DNA of 64,000 nucleotides from Empedobacter stercoris (lineage in GTDB: Bacteria; Bacteroidota; Bacteroidia; Flavobacteriales; Weeksellaceae). Below are positions 60,661 through 64,000 of the stretch, piece after piece. Location: NCBI RefSeq assembly GCF_025244765.1, contig NZ_CP104209.1:2300501-2364500 (forward strand). Direction: 5' to 3'. The notes below the pieces were generated by a model. The model did no database searches and was not told the DNA's origin. It saw only the letters and a list, made by a program, of their open reading frames with translations. How positions within the stretch are numbered: the stretch's first letter is position 1; every line of letters starts with the position of its first letter. The translations under genes were made by a program, and so were the position numbers.

Positions 60661-60680
60661 AAAATCTAAAAGAAGATTTT
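60661..60680 (-). terminator. Terminator of the small membrane ORF (minus strand)
   Basis: On the minus strand AAAATCT (60680-60674) pairs with AGATTTT (60667-60661), and eight T residues follow (60664-60657). The 5' arm starts within the stop codon of the 43-codon ORF. Confidence 0.7.
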
Positions 60681-60810
60681 AAATTATGTATAATTTTATA
60701 AAAGCTCCAAATGTTTTACCAGCTATAAAAATCATAATTGCAGACAAAGTAATTAATCCGATTTTCATAAAATTATAATAAACATTTTTTAAGATTGAAT
60801 TAGTAATCAT
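60679..60810 (-). CDS. Possible 43-residue single-span membrane protein
   Basis: Below the usual size limit, this ORF reads MITNSILKNVYYNFMKIGL, then a hydrophobic stretch (LITLSAIMIFIAGKTFGAF, about 19-37), and ends IKLYII. An internal ATG (60768) would give 29 residues. One membrane helix with a positive N-terminal side is predicted. The intrinsic terminator overlaps its stop codon, as expected for a real short transcript rather than random sequence. It lies 117 bases from apbE on the same strand. No family is recognised; it could also be a small RNA or a toxin-like peptide. Low confidence without homologues. Confidence 0.35.
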   Translation of the reverse strand: MITNSILKNVYYNFMKIGLITLSAIMIFIAGKTFGAFIKLYII

Positions 60811-60927
60811 ACAATTTAAGTTAAAATCTGTATAAAGATAATTATTCTTAATAATTTTACTTACACTTTATTTTACATCAAAATATTTAGGTTAAAATAT
60901 TAATTTTAAAAAGTGAATTTGTAAATT

Positions 60928-61935
60928 TTATCTCCCAAGAGTCTGTTTTATTTTCTTGTAATTTTTAGAACGAATAATTTTCCCTTTGTCTGTAATTAAA
61001 AGTGCAGCGTAGTCTTTTTGTTGATTGATCAATTCTAAACCTTTTCCTTTTCCTAAAACCATGATTGAAGTACTGAAACCATTGCACATTTCAGCATCAG
61101 GACCAATCACGGTAACACCTGTTAAACCTGTAGAAGGATAACCAGTTTTGGGATTGATGATATGTGAATAACGAATTCCGTCAATTAAAATAAATTTTTC
61201 GTAATCGCCAGATGTAGTAACAGCAGCATTTTTCATAACTAAAATATCTGCCATTTTAAAGCGTTTGAACGGGTTTGTAATTCCAATTTTCCAAGGTTCA
61301 CCATTTGGTTGATTTCCCCAAGTTGTCATATCACCAGAAGCATCTATAATACCAGCTTGTATTCCTAAATTTTGCATATAAGTTCGCGCTTTTTGTGCTG
61401 CATAGCCCTTTCCTGTTGATCCAAAACCGATTTTCATTCCAGCTTTTTTCAAGAAAATAGTCGAATTTTTTTCATCAAGTAAGATGTTTTGATAACCAAC
61501 TTTTTCAATCGCTTTTTTGATTTCATTTTCTGTTGGAATTTCTTCCATCGTGCCATCAAATTTCCAAACTTTGTCCATTGCTGCAAAACTAATATCAAAA
61601 GCTCCATTGGTAAGTTGAGAAAAATAAATTGCTCTTTTTGTCAATTCAAAAACTTCTCGATCAACTTTTATTGGTTTGATTCCTGCATTTTGATTGACTT
61701 GAGAAACCTGTGAAGTTGGTTTCCAATCTGAAATTAATTCTTCGATTCTAATCATTTCATCAATTGCTTTGTTAATATTTTTTTCGGCAGAAATAGAATC
61801 TTTATCAACCAAAGTAATTTGAAAACGACTTCCCATCAAAATTGTGTCTCTAACTCCGACCGTTTGAGCATTCGTCGGAATTAGAGCATACAATAGTATA
61901 AAAGTGAATATATTTTTTAGAAATGTATTTTTCAT
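60928..61935 (-). CDS. apbE: FAD:protein FMN transferase (ApbE)
   Basis: ApbE attaches FMN to Ser/Thr residues of exported proteins using FAD and Mg2+. The 335-residue protein has a signal peptide (FTFILLYALIPTNAQT) and no lipobox. Family blocks are MGSRFQITL (about 34-42), ISDWKPTSQVSQVN (about 74-87), FGSTGKGYAAQKARTYMQ (about 171-188, FAD binding), GIIDASGDMTTWG and YSHIINPKTGYPSTGLTGVTV (about 252-272), ending with the 'CNGFSTSIMVLG' region. It works in the periplasm. It lies 165 bases downstream of the PepSY-flavodoxin reductase gene on the same strand, an association seen in extracytosolic flavinylation systems. Confidence 0.92.
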   Translation of the reverse strand: MKNTFLKNIFTFILLYALIPTNAQTVGVRDTILMGSRFQITLVDKDSISAEKNINKAIDEMIRIEELISDWKPTSQVSQVNQNAGIKPIKVDREVFELTKRAIYFSQLTNGAFDISFAAMDKVWKFDGTMEEIPTENEIKKAIEKVGYQNILLDEKNSTIFLKKAGMKIGFGSTGKGYAAQKARTYMQNLGIQAGIIDASGDMTTWGNQPNGEPWKIGITNPFKRFKMADILVMKNAAVTTSGDYEKFILIDGIRYSHIINPKTGYPSTGLTGVTVIGPDAEMCNGFSTSIMVLGKGKGLELINQQKDYAALLITDKGKIIRSKNYKKIKQTLGR

Positions 61936-62100
61936 TTATGTTGTATTAGGAAAAGTAAAAATAGTTTAAAATTTCGTCTTAGTTCTCGATATAATTCTTG
62001 TCAGAATTACTTGAACTGAAGAAACTTAAACGTTATTTCGAGTGTTTGAAGTATTCGATAAAATTTTTCAAAATTATGGAGAAATAAAACGGAACAAATT

Positions 62101-64000
62101 CTAATAACAATCCGTCAAAAATTGTCCGTTTGCTTTAAATTCTTCAAATGATTTATTTAAATGCTCTTGACAAATTTCCTCTAACACCTTTTCTACATCA
62201 TGTTGCATGGCTAAAGCCCCACAAACCATAATAATCCCTTTGTTTTGTAAGGTTTCTGCAAAAAACTTAGCATCTCGATGAACTAAATCCATTACATATT
62301 GTTTGTTTTCTTCACGAGAAAAAGCGTTGTGATAGCTTGCTAAATGATTTTTTTCAATTTGTTTTTTTGCAAAATCTTGATATCCTTTTGTGGTAGGATT
62401 TAAATGTCGAAAACCGGTGTACAAATGTGTTTCAACATTATTTTTGTTCTCATCAATCATTCCAAGAAAAGGCGCAATACCTGTTCCATTTGCAATCATA
62501 ATGACTTGAGATGCTTTTTTAGGAAAATGAAACGCTTTGTTCTTAACAATTCTTACTTTTATAATTGAATTTTCTTTTAGGTTGTGTAAATATTGAGAAC
62601 CTAATCCAAATTCATGTAACTTCACAATAAGTTGTAATTTATTCTCGACTTTACCAATCGAATACAAACGCTCACGATGATCATTCGCTGGATAAATAGC
62701 CAATAAATCGCCTGATTTAAACTTCTGTTTTGCATCTAAAACTACTGTAAAAGTGGCATCTTCATCGGTAATTTGTGTCGAAGAAATCACCTTTAAATCT
62801 TTTAATTTTGGTGCTTTCCCCACATACATGGCTGGCGTTGTGGCTAACGGAATATCCATAGCCTCTTTGTAAGCAATCACCCAATTTGTAAATTCTTCTG
62901 GAGATTTATCGTTGATGGTTTTTAAATCCAATAAACGTGTTGCCCACGATTGTTTTTCGAACCATTGATCCACTTTCACCGCGTAGCCACAATAATCGGA
63001 GTAAGCTCTTGAACCAAATCCTACGACTGAGAATTTAACCTTTTGTGGTTGAGGATATTGAGCAATTAATTCTTCAAATTTCTTGGCATTCGCGGGCGCA
63101 TCTCCAATTCCATAAGTGGAAGTAAAAACCACGATATGTTCAGCATTAGGATACGTTTCATATTGATTCATTTGAACCATGAAGGATTTCTTTCCGTTGG
63201 CTAAAAATTGTTGATGAATTTTATTCGCAAAACCAACTGTTGAACCATTTTCAGAACCCACTAAAACTACAATTTCAGCTTCATTAGCCTTGAATTTATT
63301 CTTTCCGATTTTCGTACGTGTACGTTTTAAGGTAATGGCAAATCCTGACCAAATAAAGAATAAAATATTAAGTGATGCGATTCCTAAAATTGCAGCCCAA
63401 ATGACATTGGTACGACCTGTGTGTAAATCGATATTGAATTTTTCCACGACAGCTGAATACGGATGGAATGATTCAGTCATAATTTCACCATTCACTTGAT
63501 TGATTGTTACACTTTTCTTTCTTAAATGAACAACAAATGGTTCAGCTTCATCATCTGGAATAAAAGGAAATTCGATTCGTTCTACACTACTTAATTTTGT
63601 GTTTTGGAAGAATTTGATTTCGCTTAACTCTTTGGCAGGTAAATTTTCTTTGATGGGGTGTTCCACTTCTGTTGGTTGGCCTACTAAAGGTTCTAATCGT
63701 GCCAAGAAAATGAATGTTCCTGTTAATCCAATGATCACAATAGGAATTAACAACCAACGTCCGGTTGCCACATGAAAATATTGGGCAAATGAGTCTTTAT
63801 TGACTTTTGTAAAGAAATTTAAAATTCCGTTTTGGCGTTGAATCACTAAGATTAATCCAGTCACTGAAATTAAAAATAAGATAAAGGAAACGATACCCAC
63901 AATGGCGCGTCCTGTTTCTTTTAAAAATAATGAGCGGTGTAGGGCAGTGGTCCAATTGATGAAATCACTTTTCGGAACGATTTCTCCAATGTTTTTTCCT
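62101..64000 (-). CDS. PepSY-domain membrane flavoprotein reductase (5' end outside window)
   Basis: The frame is open to the window edge (upstream codons give GKNIGEIVPKSDFINWTTALHRSLFLKETGRAI), so 632 residues are visible and the N-terminus is missing. The order is PepSY-TM membrane segments (IVSFILFLISVTGLILVIQ, GRWLLIPIVIIGLTGTFIFL, ILGIASLNILFFIWSGFAIT), then a flavodoxin domain (IVVLVGSENGSTVGFANKI, FTSTYGIGDAPANAKKFEEL). A ferredoxin-reductase-like half follows, with the FAD motif RLYSIG, then IMIANGTGIAPFLG and the NAD(P) end (IIMVCGALAMQHDVEKVLEEI). It resembles sulfite-reductase-flavoprotein-like PepSY reductases that move electrons from cytosolic NAD(P)H across the membrane. The partner apbE lies downstream. 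Confidence 0.88.
   Translation of the reverse strand, partial: GKNIGEIVPKSDFINWTTALHRSLFLKETGRAIVGIVSFILFLISVTGLILVIQRQNGILNFFTKVNKDSFAQYFHVATGRWLLIPIVIIGLTGTFIFLARLEPLVGQPTEVEHPIKENLPAKELSEIKFFQNTKLSSVERIEFPFIPDDEAEPFVVHLRKKSVTINQVNGEIMTESFHPYSAVVEKFNIDLHTGRTNVIWAAILGIASLNILFFIWSGFAITLKRTRTKIGKNKFKANEAEIVVLVGSENGSTVGFANKIHQQFLANGKKSFMVQMNQYETYPNAEHIVVFTSTYGIGDAPANAKKFEELIAQYPQPQKVKFSVVGFGSRAYSDYCGYAVKVDQWFEKQSWATRLLDLKTINDKSPEEFTNWVIAYKEAMDIPLATTPAMYVGKAPKLKDLKVISSTQITDEDATFTVVLDAKQKFKSGDLLAIYPANDHRERLYSIGKVENKLQLIVKLHEFGLGSQYLHNLKENSIIKVRIVKNKAFHFPKKASQVIMIANGTGIAPFLGMIDENKNNVETHLYTGFRHLNPTTKGYQDFAKKQIEKNHLASYHNAFSREENKQYVMDLVHRDAKFFAETLQNKGIIMVCGALAMQHDVEKVLEEICQEHLNKSFEEFKANGQFLTDCY

Overview
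The window is AT-rich bacterial DNA from the Bacteroidota, almost certainly a flavobacterium. The evidence is SusC/SusD pairs with SDD-type lipoprotein export signals, many promoters with a TAnnTTTG -7 box and almost no Shine-Dalgarno leaders, a mevalonate-pathway gene (mvaD), and a glutaminyl-tRNA synthetase. The SusC and core-gene style suggests the Weeksellaceae (Empedobacter-like), but that genus-level guess is inference.

Layout. 1-4117: the end of a locus that looks like a divergent chaperone-usher system, with a chaperone-like C-terminus, a secreted two-domain subunit or adhesin, and a 937-residue usher-like outer-membrane protein. 4157-7372: a DUF4184 membrane-protein gene broken by a frameshift and an IS30-family element, with a second element (IS3 family) inserted at its stop codon. 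7432-10424: mvaD, an extended SDR and corA on the minus strand. 10574-32669: a nutrient-uptake region with three SusC/SusD pairs and a TonB receptor plus DUF5689 lipoprotein divergent from a secreted endonuclease/phosphatase. tyrS and an isolated trpA lie between these blocks. No glycosidases are present, so the SusCD pairs are not classical polysaccharide-utilisation loci.

32736-38701: housekeeping genes (hydrolase, DUF721, recF, hisS, PfkB kinase, two small membrane proteins, tRNA-Arg). 38948-41233: a multiply frameshifted SDR pseudogene and an IS150-type IS3 element that split a terminator hairpin. 41236-51664: a surface-glycan region. On the plus strand are a flippase, a GT4 glycosyltransferase, a second flippase and a methyltransferase. 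Convergent to them on the minus strand are a deacetylase, a FemAB-like protein, a GNAT protein, a second deacetylase and a zinc metalloprotease lipoprotein. 51693-57121: radC, a small lipoprotein, glnS, a hypothetical protein, rimM, rpsP and an HD hydrolase. 57129-64000: a DUF6263 protein, an S41 peptidase, a methyltransferase with an amber codon, a tiny membrane ORF with its own terminator, apbE, and a truncated PepSY-flavodoxin reductase.

The most interesting items are the chaperone-usher-like locus, the bipartite glycan locus, the endonuclease-receptor-lipoprotein module, the ApbE/PepSY-reductase pair, the 43-residue membrane ORF with its own terminator, and a repeated pattern of promoters so close to start codons that the mRNAs should be leaderless. 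Several genes show recent decay.
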